64,000 bases of DNA. Source: Azospirillum sp. RU38E. Lineage in GTDB: Bacteria; Pseudomonadota; Alphaproteobacteria; Azospirillales; Azospirillaceae. Below the pieces are notes generated by a model. The model did no database searches. It was not told the DNA's origin and saw only the letters and a list, made by a program, of their open reading frames with translations. The translations under genes were made by a program, and so were the position numbers. Location of the stretch: assembly GCF_900188385.1 (NCBI RefSeq), contig NZ_FZOI01000003.1, forward strand, positions 62,001 to 126,000, given 5' to 3'. This document shows positions 16,301 through 24,275 of this stretch, one piece after another; position 1 is the stretch's first letter; each line of letters begins with the position of its first letter.

Positions 16301-17288
16301 CAGTTTCACGGTGACGCGCAGCGGCAACATTCTTGAGGATTCCGCGGTTGACTGGTCAGTCACGGGACTCGGCACGAACGCCGCTGACGCAGCTGATTTC
16401 GTCGGTGGCGTATTGCCGTCTGGTCGCGTCAGCTTTGCCGCCGGGGTGCGCACGGCAACCGTCACCCTGAATGTGGCGGGCGACGGCGTGGGCGAGGCCG
16501 ATGAAGGTTTCCGCCTCATCCTGTCCAACCCCTATTCCGCCACGATCACCCAGGCCACGGCCGACGCCGCCATCCTCAATGATGATACTACCTATACGAT
16601 TTTCTCGTTGGAGGTGTATCGTGCCCTGAATCCGGATGTGGTGGCAGTCTTTGGTAACAATGATGCCGCCATCATCCGGCACTATATTGATTATGGCCGG
16701 GGCGAAAACCGGGTCAGCAGCGGGTTTGACCTTGATGCTTATGCAGCGCTGAACCCCGATCTATTCAATGCCTTCGGGGTGGACAGCAGTGCTTTGAGCA
16801 ACCACTATCTGCGCTTCGGGCGGACGGAGCAGCGGGCCACCTTCGGATTTGATGCCGAAGCCTATGCCGCCCTGAACCCCGACCTGTTCAATGCCTTTGG
16901 CCTGGATCAGGGCGCGCTGATTCGTCATTACATCAATAATGGCCAGGCGGAAGGCCGCGTGACCTTGGGCTTTGATGCCGAAGCCTATGCCGCCTTGAAC
17001 CCCGACCTGTTCAATGCTTACGGCCTGAACCATGCCGCACTGATCAGCCATTATATCAATCATGGCCGGGCAGAGGGCCGGCAGGTGATGGGCTTTGATG
17101 TGGATGCCTATGCGGCACTCAACCCCGATCTATTGGATATTTTCGGCTATGATCCAACGGCCCTGATCAACCATTACCAATATGCAGGCAGGGCAGAAGG
17201 ACGACCGGCTTTCACCAGCAGCACCCCCAGCGCCGCGCTGGCTGAAAACAGCCTGAGCTTGCTTGGGTTGGTGGATGAGGTGGGCTGA
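13329..17288 (+). CDS. Giant Calx-beta repeat protein with C-terminal YAALNPDL repeats
   Basis: 1319 aa from the ATG with AAGGA seven bases upstream; the upstream in-frame extension from 13260 has no ribosome site. It has nine Calx-beta (calcium-binding immunoglobulin-like) domains of about 110-120 aa, most ending in acidic ILDNDG/ILDDDG motifs. Two types alternate: one beginning like ISVSGGSITEGN, the other like SNLAMFVSDPVIVEGD. The last part (about 1094-1298) is five 41-aa repeats of the pattern YAALNPDLFNAFG...HYINNGQAEGR, a unit also seen at the ends of large extracellular bacterial proteins. No Sec signal peptide and no RTX nonapeptides are visible, so the export route is unclear (type I-like is possible). 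Probable surface or secreted adhesin. Confidence 0.9.
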   Translation: MSQDQITLAAPTVGPQISVSGGSITEGNLVRLVYTVTLSAPAVDAVSVRYRLSDTGTVSDSDMNYPVWDNDNWGTLTIAAGQTQGTINISVAHDAVDEVDEFAVLELYNPTGGHFLDGYPVLRAEGVILDNDGLGSNLAMFVSDPVIVEGDAGSHEAVFTVRLSRAATQAFTASYETISGSAIAGSDFQASSGVVAFAVGQDTATVRVPVIGDGVVEATETFHLRVTPPAGLAIDTSGAFGTTTIMDDDAGTGPVLSVEPSRTTENYENRLGFTLTLSEAPLDAVTVQYRLVGGTANDTDIQGGYADSDYRGSVTFAPGQTSAALTFWTSGNDATDERDEHVILELYDPSGAALAGGGVVLRTPGVILDNDGSGSNLALFVADPVVVVEGDSGQREALFEVRLSRPATEALSFTYATKDGSALAGSDYQATSGNLFFVPGQDVAYVRVLVLGDTVLESSESFFLAVTPPAGLSIGLVGATGEARILEDDGGGRPVISVAAQTAVEDYSGAMRFHVSLSAAATDSVTVAYRIVPKTASDLDISSAFANRGGTITFAPGSTSTELSLPSIQLAGDALDEVDEAFTIELYNPAGGVLAGGGPVLRATGIILDDYPSVNSNLAVIVSDPVILESGATGAEAVFEVRLSRPSEQALSFSYATADGNAAAGLDYQATSGSLSFAPGQEVAYVRVPILGDTIAEASEYFSLVVTPPSTVAIAKAGAAGHALILDDDASTSQPVLTISQAEGVENYSGAMRFVVTLSQPALDAVTVQVRTSLGTALDDDLSRPASATQNNGTLTIPAGATSASFTVGLTGDVTDERDETILVTLSDPVGAVLAGGVDSLQAVGVILDDDGPGLNIALIAQDLTVKEMRAGEQPVEVLVSLSRPSETALTFDVGIGQGTAASSDYVLHDRQVTFAPGQTVAGVSLSVRGDLVVEGVETLVLTYTPVAGAAIAGTMPTSTITIQDFVPPSLSVVTNDVSQQEGRAGAVTAYSFTVTRSGNILEDSAVDWSVTGLGTNAADAADFVGGVLPSGRVSFAAGVRTATVTLNVAGDGVGEADEGFRLILSNPYSATITQATADAAILNDDTTYTIFSLEVYRALNPDVVAVFGNNDAAIIRHYIDYGRGENRVSSGFDLDAYAALNPDLFNAFGVDSSALSNHYLRFGRTEQRATFGFDAEAYAALNPDLFNAFGLDQGALIRHYINNGQAEGRVTLGFDAEAYAALNPDLFNAYGLNHAALISHYINHGRAEGRQVMGFDVDAYAALNPDLLDIFGYDPTALINHYQYAGRAEGRPAFTSSTPSAALAENSLSLLGLVDEVG
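16608..17222 (+). repeat. Five tandem 123-bp coding repeats
   Basis: In-frame repeats inside the Calx-beta gene, period 41 codons, each carrying ALNPDL...FG...ALxxHYxxxGxxEGR. Units 2-4 are the most alike; units 1 and 5 have diverged, the usual pattern of unit gain by slippage in the centre. Confidence 0.85.
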
Positions 17289-17412
17289 CCGGCTGCCGAC
17301 GCCCCCACCACCATGTGGACTTGCCCTGGAAAAGTTGTGACTATCCGTTTTGATCAAGCGGATTTCTGTCGCCATTTTGTTTCTTTTTGCAGCAGGTCAA
17401 TCTTCAGCCGAC

Positions 17413-17576
17413 TAATGCCAATCTCCCTTGATCGTGACCGATCCAGGGAGATTTTTTGTTCCCTCAGACGCCGGACGCTGCCATCCGGCAGCTTGGCTTA
17501 CGCGCCCCGAGGTGCTGAGCCGGCGGTCGCCGGCCTCCAATCCGCCAAGGGTCAAACCCTCGGCGGATTGGTATAA
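17413..17576 (+). repeat. Multi-hairpin dispersed repeat, copy B
   Basis: About 164 bp bounded by TAATGCCAAT and TTGGTATAA. It begins with AATCTCCCT-tg-ATCG...CGAT-cc-AGGGAGATT (17420-17453), then GCTGCC-atcc-GGCAGC, GCGCC-ccga-GGTGC (with a G-U pair), GCCGGCG-gt-CGCCGGC and a terminal hairpin with CCAATCCGCC/GGCGGATTGG arms (17537-17571). It lies in the 514-bp spacer after the Calx-beta gene. The remaining spacer (17577-17802) holds a short open frame running toward the tRNA but nothing I recognise. Confidence 0.88.
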
Positions 17577-17802
17577 TATGACGTGCGGAAGGCCGATTCG
17601 CTCATGTCTCAGACACCGGAAACCGGATCAAAAAACAGCCTGGAATGGACTGATTTTTTCTGGGAAAAATTCTGGAGGGCCACAGGCCGCCGCTGGAAAA
17701 TGGCTGAAAGCGTGGGAATTTTCTGGGCGTTCTGGTCAGATTGCCAGAAGGCGGCACCACCGCGTTTCCCATCTAAGTCATTGATTTTATTGGGAAAGGA
17801 AG

Positions 17803-17878
17803 TGGTGCCCAGGGACGGAATCGAACCGCCGACACGGGGATTTTCAATCCCCTGCTCTACCGACTGAGCTACCTGGGC
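17803..17878 (-). tRNA. tRNA-Phe (GAA)
   Basis: 76 nt on the minus strand: acceptor arms GCCCAGG/CCTGGGC, discriminator A, encoded CCA, D-arm GCTC...GAGC, anticodon stem GGGGA/TCCCC with loop TTGAAAA (anticodon GAA), T-arm with GGTTCGATTCC. Neighbouring yacG and the RNase gene match the usual alphaproteobacterial arrangement. Confidence 0.97.
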
Positions 17879-17988
17879 ACTATCGCATTTGCTGTCGGCT
17901 TTCGCCGTTTCAGCGCCGGTCGGTGTTGGTCGTGCCGTCCGGTGGAGGCGCTTTTAGAGAGTTGGCCGGGGCCTGTAAAGCACTTTTT

Positions 17989-18207
17989 TTACAGGGTTCG
18001 ATTTTTTTCATCCGCCTGTTCCGCCTCGTCATCATCCGGGGCCACCGGCACGCGATAGGCTTCCCCCAGCCAGCGGGACAAGTCCACATCGGCGCAGCGC
18101 TTGGAACAGAAGGGTTTGAAGGCGGCCACCACCGGGCGGCTGCAGATGGGGCAGGCCGGCTGTTTGCGGGGGCGGGCGGTTGCCAGATCGATAGGATCGT
18201 CACTCAT
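17989..18207 (-). CDS. yacG: DNA gyrase inhibitor YacG
   Basis: 72 aa starting MSDDPIDLATA. A four-Cys zinc knuckle typical of YacG is present: CPICSRPV...PFCSKRCADVDLSRWL. YacG binds gyrase B and inhibits supercoiling in E. coli. The C-terminal tail is acidic. The start overlaps the end of the RNase E/G gene by eight bases; earlier in-frame Mets up to 18222 are less likely because they lie deeper in that gene. Confidence 0.93.
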   Translation of the reverse strand: MSDDPIDLATARPRKQPACPICSRPVVAAFKPFCSKRCADVDLSRWLGEAYRVPVAPDDDEAEQADEKNRTL

Positions 18208-19378
18208 CTTCATCATTTCCATCCAGGGCCAGCAGGTCGGCCAGGGCGGGGCCGCGACGCGCCCGCGTCACTTCCACCAGGCCCAGGCGCGACATGCCGT
18301 AAACATGGGTGGCCACCGGGTCGGCGGCCACCGCTTCACTCAAGGCTCGCACCACCGCATCGCGGTCGCCGGCGCGGCCCATATTGACGAAATCCACCAC
18401 CACGATGCCGCCAATATTGCGCAGGCGCAATTGGCGGGCGATTTCCGGGCAGGCATCCAGGTTGGTGGCCAGCGGGTTGCCCCGCTCCCCCCCATTCACA
18501 TCCACCACGGTCAGCGCCTCGGCCCGGTCGATGACCAGGGAACCGCCATAGGCCAGCGGCACCCGCCGGCCAGCGGCACGGGCAATTTCCCCATCCACAT
18601 CGCCCTGATCGAACAGGCGACGCCCGTCCCCCGGCTTCCAGGGTTTGACCAGGGCCAGCAGATCGGGGGCATCATCGGCCAGCATTGCCTTCACCGACGC
18701 CAGCAGTTCCGCCCCCTCCACCATGATTTCCGCCAAGCCATCGCGCGGCAGTTCCGTCACGGCGCGGCGGAGGGCATCGGGCGGGGGGATCAGGGTGCGG
18801 GGGGCCGCCCCACCCAGGGCCAGGCTGGCGGGGCGCCAGCGGGCCAGCAGGGCTTCGGCCTCTGCCAGCACCAGCCCAGGGTCAACCCCCGCCGCCTCCC
18901 CGCGCACGATCCAGCCGCCCTGGTTGGGCAGTTCAGCGGCGAACAGGGCGCGCAGGGCATTCACCTGCGGCCCCTTGCCCAGGCGTTTGGACAGGTGCAG
19001 CCCATCGCCCAGCGGCGTATAGACCAGGAAACGGCCCGGCAGGGAGATATCGCCCGTCAGGCTGGCGCCCTTGTCGCCATGCGCATCGGCCTTCACCTGC
19101 ACCAGCACGGATTGGCCGGTGCGCAGCAACTGGCCGATCTTGGCATCGCGGCGGGCGGGCCGCACATCAGCAGCAGAGAGCAGACCGGGCACCCGGTCGC
19201 CAAAATCCACAAAGGCGGCATCCAGCCCGGCAGCAATGCGGGTGACGCGGCCCAGCGCCACGGCACCCAGCCAGCCGGGATGGTTCGCATGATCGATGGC
19301 AAGATCAGTCAGGATGCCATCGCCCAGCAGGGCACAGCGCGTCAGCGCCCCCCGCCGGTCGATCAGCAGCCGGCGCAT
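18200..19378 (-). CDS. Ribonuclease E/G family protein
   Basis: 392 aa from the ATG overlapping the Maf stop (ATGA). An S1-like RNA-binding segment lies at about 35-110 (GAVALGRVTRIAAGLDAAFVDFG). The catalytic region holds the two Asp-bearing motifs TVVDVNGGE and GIVVVDFVNMG that bind Mg in RNase E. It lacks the long C-terminal degradosome scaffold and no CPxCxG zinc link is evident, so it is a short RNase G-like form. Part of the yacG-RNase-maf-infA block found in many alphaproteobacteria. Confidence 0.92.
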   Translation of the reverse strand: MRRLLIDRRGALTRCALLGDGILTDLAIDHANHPGWLGAVALGRVTRIAAGLDAAFVDFGDRVPGLLSAADVRPARRDAKIGQLLRTGQSVLVQVKADAHGDKGASLTGDISLPGRFLVYTPLGDGLHLSKRLGKGPQVNALRALFAAELPNQGGWIVRGEAAGVDPGLVLAEAEALLARWRPASLALGGAAPRTLIPPPDALRRAVTELPRDGLAEIMVEGAELLASVKAMLADDAPDLLALVKPWKPGDGRRLFDQGDVDGEIARAAGRRVPLAYGGSLVIDRAEALTVVDVNGGERGNPLATNLDACPEIARQLRLRNIGGIVVVDFVNMGRAGDRDAVVRALSEAVAADPVATHVYGMSRLGLVEVTRARRGPALADLLALDGNDEDE

Positions 19379-20049
19379 CAGCCGGCTTTCGGTGCAGTGG
19401 CGGCCGCTGCGGCCAGCGCCAGGGCATCCAGCCCGGCGGCGCGCAGGGTACCCCCCACCTCCGTCAGCGGCAGGCCCACCACATTGCTGTAGCTGCCACC
19501 AATCTGCCGCACGAACAGGCTGCCAATCCCCTGGATGGCATAGCCGCCGGCCTTGCCGCGCCAATCACCGGTGGCGATATAGCTTTCAATTTCATGGGCG
19601 GACAGGGTGCGGAAAATCACCGCCGTTTCCACCGTGCGGGACCAGACGCGCCCATCGGCACCAATGACGCAAAAGCCGGTATGCACCCGGTGCCGCCGGC
19701 CCTGCAGCAGGGTCAGGCATTGCCGCGCCGTGGCGGCATCATCCGCCTTGGGCAGGATGCGCCGGCCCAGCCCCACCACCGTATCGGCAGCCAGCACGAT
19801 GGCACCCGGATGGCGCGCCGCCGTCACCGCCGCCTTTTCCCGCGCCAGACGCAGGGCATGGGGGGCGGGCAATTCATCCTTCAGGGGGGATTCGTCGATA
19901 TCCGCCGGATCAACGGCGTCCGGCACCAGCCCGATCTGGGCCAGCAATTCCCGCCGCCGGGGGGAACCGGAGGCCAGCACCAGCTTCGGGCGTCCGGCCA
20001 GGGGGCCGGGCCCGTCACCAGCCAGCGCCGGCGTACCTTGCAAGGTCAT
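19378..20049 (-). CDS. maf: Maf-family nucleoside triphosphate pyrophosphatase
   Basis: 223 aa. Maf signatures: LASGSPRRRELLAQIG near the N-terminus, DIDESP, VLAADTVV and GDWRGKAGGYAIQGIG. Maf enzymes hydrolyse non-canonical or methylated NTPs to monophosphates. The first 20 residues are an extra Gly/Pro-rich lead, so a later start is possible but no better ribosome site is seen. Overlaps the RNase E/G start and follows infA by 15 bp. Confidence 0.93.
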   Translation of the reverse strand: MTLQGTPALAGDGPGPLAGRPKLVLASGSPRRRELLAQIGLVPDAVDPADIDESPLKDELPAPHALRLAREKAAVTAARHPGAIVLAADTVVGLGRRILPKADDAATARQCLTLLQGRRHRVHTGFCVIGADGRVWSRTVETAVIFRTLSAHEIESYIATGDWRGKAGGYAIQGIGSLFVRQIGGSYSNVVGLPLTEVGGTLRAAGLDALALAAAAATAPKAG

Positions 20050-20064
20050 GAGACAACTTTCCGC

Positions 20065-20283
20065 TTACTTGAAGCGGAAAGTGATCCGCCCCTTGGTCAG
20101 GTCATAGGGCGTCATTTCGACATTGACGCGATCTCCCGCCAGCACGCGGATGCGATTCTTGCGCATCTTGCCGGAGGTATGGGCGAGCACTTCATGTTCG
20201 TTGTCGAGCTTGACGCGAAACATCGCGTTGGGCAGCAGTTCCGTCACCGTGCCGGAGAACTCGATCAGATCTTCCTTGGCCAT
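20065..20283 (-). CDS. infA: Translation initiation factor IF-1
   Basis: 72 aa, the standard IF-1 length, starting [13 protein letters not shown] with the OB-fold core [23 protein letters not shown] split over the protein and ending GRITFRFK. It binds the ribosomal A site during initiation. First gene of the infA-maf-RNase-yacG minus-strand run. Confidence 0.97.
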   Translation of the reverse strand: MAKEDLIEFSGTVTELLPNAMFRVKLDNEHEVLAHTSGKMRKNRIRVLAGDRVNVEMTPYDLTKGRITFRFK

Positions 20284-20433
20284 GTCTTCCTGGGTCTTGG
20301 CGCTGAAAAACGGCAAATAGGTGATTGCCGCGCGCCACGCGGTCAAGTGTTTTCCACGCACGTCTGCACCCCTCCCCGCCCATGGCAGGGGATGGGGGTT
20401 CCAACGGGATAAATTGCAGCGTCCGCCGCTTGC

Positions 20434-20874
20434 TCAACCGACCGGAAAACGATCCTTCAACCGCTTCAAAATGGTGTCGCGCACCTGCCGATAGGCATCG
20501 AGTCGCGCCTCCCGATTGCCTTCCACCAGCGAAGGATCGAACGTGTGCCAGAACTCCACATCACAGGCCATGGTGCGGGTCATTTCCACCGCCTTGTGCT
20601 GCGCCTCCGGCGAGAGCGAGATGACCAGATCGAAGCTGTCATCCTGCAACTGGTCGAAAGTCTTGCAATGGTGGCGGGACATGTCGACACCCAGTTCCGC
20701 CATCACCGCCGTGACGAACGGGTCGGCGTCGCCTTCGCGCACGCCGGCACTGTCTACATAAAGCGTCTTGCCATGCAGCATCTTCAACAACCCCTCCGCC
20801 ATGGGGGAGCGGATGGAATTATGCGTGCAGGCAAACAGAACAGAGGAGATGCGGGCGGGGGCGATGGCGGACAT
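20434..20874 (-). CDS. Low-molecular-weight protein tyrosine phosphatase / ArsC-like
   Basis: 146 aa. The P-loop CTHNSIRS (C16, R22) is the CX5R signature of LMW-PTP and thioredoxin-type arsenate reductases, and the general-acid region FDPSLVEGN is present. C-terminal resolving Cys residues typical of arsenate reductase are not clear, so phosphatase is the more cautious call. It sits between infA and the UPF0262 gene, its usual place in alphaproteobacteria, where it is often annotated arsC-like without known arsenic function. Confidence 0.87.
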   Translation of the reverse strand: MSAIAPARISSVLFACTHNSIRSPMAEGLLKMLHGKTLYVDSAGVREGDADPFVTAVMAELGVDMSRHHCKTFDQLQDDSFDLVISLSPEAQHKAVEMTRTMACDVEFWHTFDPSLVEGNREARLDAYRQVRDTILKRLKDRFPVG

Positions 20875-20881
20875 GCTGACG

Positions 20882-21361
20882 TCAGCCCCTGATATGCAGC
20901 ACGCAGATCAGGGTGAAGATGCGCCGGGCGGTGTTGAAATCCAGCTCCACCTTGCCGGCCAGCCGCTCCCGCAGCAGTTCCGATCCTTCATTATGCAGGC
21001 CGCGCCGGCCCATATCGATGGCTTCAATCTGCGAGGGCGATGCCGTCTTGATCGCCTTGTAATAGCTGTCGCAGATCATGAAATAGTCGCGCACGATGGT
21101 GCGAAACGGCGTCAGCGGCAGGCTGGTCCGGTTCAGCGGCTGATCATCCTCTGACCTGATGTCAAAGATCAGCCGGTTATCCTCCACCGAGAGGAACAGG
21201 CGGAACGGCCCATGATCCGGCATCTCCACCAGGGCAAAGCGATTTTCGTCCAGCAGGTCGAAAATCGCCACGGCCCGTTCATGCTCCACTTCCATATTGT
21301 GGCGGAGCACGTGTTTTTCGACCAGTTCAACATGAACGATCCGGTGATGGGGCGCATTCAT
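20882..21361 (-). CDS. UPF0262 family protein
   Basis: 159 aa from the ATG (MNAPHHRIVHVEL) that follows AGGAGG by ten bases; a longer form from 21409 is possible. The sequence matches the alphaproteobacterial UPF0262 family: ERAVAIFDLLDENRF, PFRLFLSVEDNRLIFDI, and the C-terminal helix with EGSELLRERLAGK. Function unknown. Its stop is eight bases before the phosphatase start, so the two are cotranscribed. Confidence 0.9.
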   Translation of the reverse strand: MNAPHHRIVHVELVEKHVLRHNMEVEHERAVAIFDLLDENRFALVEMPDHGPFRLFLSVEDNRLIFDIRSEDDQPLNRTSLPLTPFRTIVRDYFMICDSYYKAIKTASPSQIEAIDMGRRGLHNEGSELLRERLAGKVELDFNTARRIFTLICVLHIRG

Positions 21362-21473
21362 CGCGTCATGGCCTCCTGATGCATCACCGCTTCTCCCGGT
21401 CTGTGCCACCGGTTGGGTCCGGCGGCTTTGGTAAGGGGGCGGGCGGCACTACCGCCCATCCCCTACCCTGCTG

Positions 21474-22775
21474 TCAGCCGGCCTTGTTGGCAAGCCGGAT
21501 TGCAACCGACAGGGCGTGCGCGCCCAGCCCTTCGGCCTCTGCCAGGGCCACGGCGGCAGGGCCGATGGCGGCCAGGGCCGCCGGGGAACAGCCCACCAGC
21601 GTCGTCCGCTTCATGAAATCCAGCACATTCAGACCGCTGGAGAAGCGGGCTGACCGCGCCGTGGGCAGCACGTGATTCGGCCCCGCGACATAATCGCCAA
21701 TGGCTTCCGGCGTGTGGCGCCCTAAGAAAATAGCCCCGGCATTGCGTACCTGGGCCGCCAGCGCATCCGGGTCGGCCACGGCCAGTTCCAGATGTTCGGG
21801 CGCGATGCGGTCCACCAGCGCCACTGCTTCTTCCAGGCTGGCCACTTTGATGATGGCCCCATGGGCATTCCAGCTTTCGCGCGCAATGGCGGCGCGCGGC
21901 AGGGTCGCCAGATGGGTTTCCACCGCCGCCGCCACCGATTCGGCAAAGCCGGCATCATCGGTGATCAGAATCGACTGGGCCGAGGTATCATGTTCCGCTT
22001 GGCTCAACAGGTCAGCCGCAATCCAGGCCGGGTCGTTGGCCGCATCAGCCACCACCAGGATTTCCGACGGCCCGGCGATCATGTCGATGCCGACCGTGCC
22101 AAAGACCTGCCGCTTGGCGGCGGCGACAAAGGCATTGCCGGGGCCGGTAATCTTGTCCACCGGCGGAATGGTCGCCGTGCCATAGGCCAGCGCCCCCACG
22201 GCCTGCGCCCCGCCGATGCGGTAAATCTCCGTCACGCCGGCCAGATGGGCGGCGGCCAGCACCAGCGGGTTCAGCTTGCCATCGGGGGTCGGCACCACCA
22301 TGGCGATGCGCGGCACGCCCGCCACCTTGGCGGGGATGGCATTCATCAGCACAGAACTGGGATAGGCTGCCGTGCCGCCGGGCACATAGATGCCGACAGC
22401 CCCCACCGGGGTCCAGCGGGCACCCAGCCGCACGCCGGCGGCATCGGTGTAGCTGGTGGCCTCCACCGTCTGGCGACGATGAAACGCCTCAATCCGTTCC
22501 GCCGCCAGCCGCAGGGCTGCCAGCGTTTCCGGATCACACAGCGCGATGGCGGCGCTGATCTCGTCAGCCGTGATGCGCAGCCGGTCGGCGGTCAGGTCCA
22601 GCCGGTCCCAGCGGCGCGTGTATTCCAGCAGGGCGGCGTCACCGCGCAGCCGCACATCGGCCAGAATGGCGGCGACGGCATTGTTCAGGTCTTCCTGAAC
22701 CTCGCGCTTGGCGCCCAGCAATTCGGTGAAGGCTGCCTCGAACCCGGCATCGGCGGTGGAAAGATTAACCGGCAT
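21474..22775 (-). CDS. hisD: Histidinol dehydrogenase
   Basis: 433 aa from [12 protein letters not shown]. HisD oxidises L-histidinol to histidine in two NAD-dependent steps. Signatures: [56 protein letters not shown] and the metal/substrate His region PEHLEL. It starts inside the last codons of hisG (11-bp overlap). Only these two histidine genes are here; the rest of the pathway is elsewhere. Confidence 0.97.
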   Translation of the reverse strand: MPVNLSTADAGFEAAFTELLGAKREVQEDLNNAVAAILADVRLRGDAALLEYTRRWDRLDLTADRLRITADEISAAIALCDPETLAALRLAAERIEAFHRRQTVEATSYTDAAGVRLGARWTPVGAVGIYVPGGTAAYPSSVLMNAIPAKVAGVPRIAMVVPTPDGKLNPLVLAAAHLAGVTEIYRIGGAQAVGALAYGTATIPPVDKITGPGNAFVAAAKRQVFGTVGIDMIAGPSEILVVADAANDPAWIAADLLSQAEHDTSAQSILITDDAGFAESVAAAVETHLATLPRAAIARESWNAHGAIIKVASLEEAVALVDRIAPEHLELAVADPDALAAQVRNAGAIFLGRHTPEAIGDYVAGPNHVLPTARSARFSSGLNVLDFMKRTTLVGCSPAALAAIGPAAVALAEAEGLGAHALSVAIRLANKAG

Positions 22776-23439
22776 TGCCAATGGCCTCCTGGAAACGGTC
22801 GATCCAGCCCTGGATTTCGCCATGGCGGGTCTTGAACGCGGCACGGTTGACGACAAGGCGGGAGGAGATATCGGCGATATGCTCAATCTCCACCAAGCCA
22901 TTGGCCTTCAGCGTCACGCCGGTGGAAACCAGATCGACGATGCGGGAGCACAGGCCCAGCGACGGGGCCAGTTCCATGGCACCGTTCAGCTTGATGCATT
23001 CCGCCTGCACGCCGCGCGCGGCGAAATGCCGGCGGGTGATTTCCGGGTATTTGGTGGCCACGCGCACATGGCTCCAGCGAGACGGATCATCCGTGGTGGA
23101 CAGGTCCACCGGCTCGGCCACGGCGATACGGCATTTGCCGATGCCCAGATCCAGCGGGGTATAGAGTTCGGGATAATCGAACTCCATCAGCACATCGCTG
23201 CCGCACACGCCCAGATGGGCCGCCCCGAAGGCCACAAAGGTGGCCACGTCGAAGCTGCGCACCCGGATGATCTGCACATGGGGCAGATTGGTGGCAAAGC
23301 GCAGGGCGCGGGATTTCGGATTATCGAAATCCGGTTCCGGCTCAATGCCCACATGATGCAACAGGGGCCTCACCTCATCCAGGATACGACCCTTGGGCAG
23401 GGCCAGCACCAGCATGTCTTGGGGGGCGGACGGCATCAT
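22765..23439 (-). CDS. hisG: ATP phosphoribosyltransferase, short form
   Basis: 224 aa from the first of two adjacent ATGs; earlier starts reach 23484. It catalyses the first, committed step of histidine synthesis. Seen: [48 protein letters not shown] and the C-terminal [14 protein letters not shown] loop. The length is that of the short HisG form, which lacks the C-terminal histidine-binding domain and normally needs HisZ. No hisZ is in the window. Confidence 0.95.
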   Translation of the reverse strand: MMPSAPQDMLVLALPKGRILDEVRPLLHHVGIEPEPDFDNPKSRALRFATNLPHVQIIRVRSFDVATFVAFGAAHLGVCGSDVLMEFDYPELYTPLDLGIGKCRIAVAEPVDLSTTDDPSRWSHVRVATKYPEITRRHFAARGVQAECIKLNGAMELAPSLGLCSRIVDLVSTGVTLKANGLVEIEHIADISSRLVVNRAAFKTRHGEIQGWIDRFQEAIGNAG

Positions 23440-23532
23440 GTCCTGGACGCTCCAGGTAGGGAAATGGGAGCGACTACATGGCACGCCAAACCGCCCACGT
23501 CCAGACGCGGGGGGCGAAAGGCTGGGGTGCGA

Positions 23533-23982
23533 TCAGTTGGATACAGGATGCGCGGGTCGTGCCACGGCGGGCCACGGCTCCCCGATATCGGCCAGCCGTA
23601 CCTCCAGCCGTTCGACAGACAGGCGGATATCCCCGCCGCCAGCCAGCCGCAGCAGCAGGCTGGCCCCGTCATCGGCCACCTCAATGGCCAGCAGGGAGAG
23701 GAACTGGTCCCGTCGGCGCAGATCAAACCCGCGATAGGCGACACGGGTGACACCCAGGAAACGCAGACCGCAATTCACCCGCTCGCCTTCATGGCCGGCA
23801 TCGGGCGTGGGGCCGGCGGGTGTCCCCTCCCCTTCCCAGCGGAAGCGGTTGGCCACGGCCACAAAACATTGCTCATCGGGCAAATAGGCAATGTCGCCGA
23901 TGGGCACGATGGCGTCCTGCAGAATGGCCGACAGCACCGCCAGATCCTGGGCATCCATCGCGGCCAAACGCAATCCGGTCAT
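23533..23982 (-). CDS. DUF2948 family protein
   Basis: 149 aa. It has the DUF2948 pattern LAAMDAQDLAVLSAILQDA, YLPDEQCFVAVANRFRWE and LRFLGVTRVAYRGFD, ending in an IRL...LEVRLADIGEPWPA segment. Function unknown. Its place between murA and hisG/hisD is the family's standard alphaproteobacterial setting. No signal peptide or membrane helix. Confidence 0.9.
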   Translation of the reverse strand: MTGLRLAAMDAQDLAVLSAILQDAIVPIGDIAYLPDEQCFVAVANRFRWEGEGTPAGPTPDAGHEGERVNCGLRFLGVTRVAYRGFDLRRRDQFLSLLAIEVADDGASLLLRLAGGGDIRLSVERLEVRLADIGEPWPAVARPAHPVSN

Positions 23983-24144
23983 CGCTGCTTCTCTCCGGTG
24001 ATCAGGGGATGGGGCTTAGATGGGTGGGGGTGGTGGGGATTTTAAGGGGGATTGGGGGTGGTTTAAGTGCCTGAAGCTGTTCAGGCCCACGCCCCCGAAA
24101 GGGACAACAAATCCCCTACCATCACTCTACGCGTCTCACTGCCT

Positions 24145-24224
24145 CCCCCGCGAAAGCGGGGGTCCAGGGGCCAAGGGCACCAAAGCGTTGTTCCTGTGAC
24201 CCTGGACCCCCGCTTTCGCGGGGG
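24145..24224. repeat. 25-bp perfect inverted repeat (REP-like palindromic unit)
   Basis: Left arm 24145-24169 and right arm 24200-24224 are exact reverse complements built on CCCCCGCGAAAGCGGGGG plus TCCAGGG, with a 30-base loop. Each arm is itself a small palindrome. This GCGAAAGCGGGGGTCC motif is familiar as an interspersed palindrome in alphaproteobacterial genomes (from memory). It lies in the 293-bp spacer between DUF2948 and murA; the rest of that spacer shows nothing else. Confidence 0.85.
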
Positions 24225-24275
24225 AAGCAGTGGATAGAGGGAGGGCGTCAAGCAGCAAGAGGCTTTATCCCCCCC

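Noticed and set aside
16608-17222. Regular 123-bp tandem repeats as a CRISPR array
   Set aside because: The repeats are in frame, contiguous and coding with no spacers; they are protein repeats. No other CRISPR-like pattern was seen.
17583-17867. Short frame between repeat copy B and tRNA-Phe
   Set aside because: It reads through the tRNA gene and has no family similarity; no ribosome site is convincing.
18101-19492. Open frame of 463 codons on the plus strand
   Set aside because: Antisense to the RNase E/G gene with its conserved motifs; no domain in the shadow frame.
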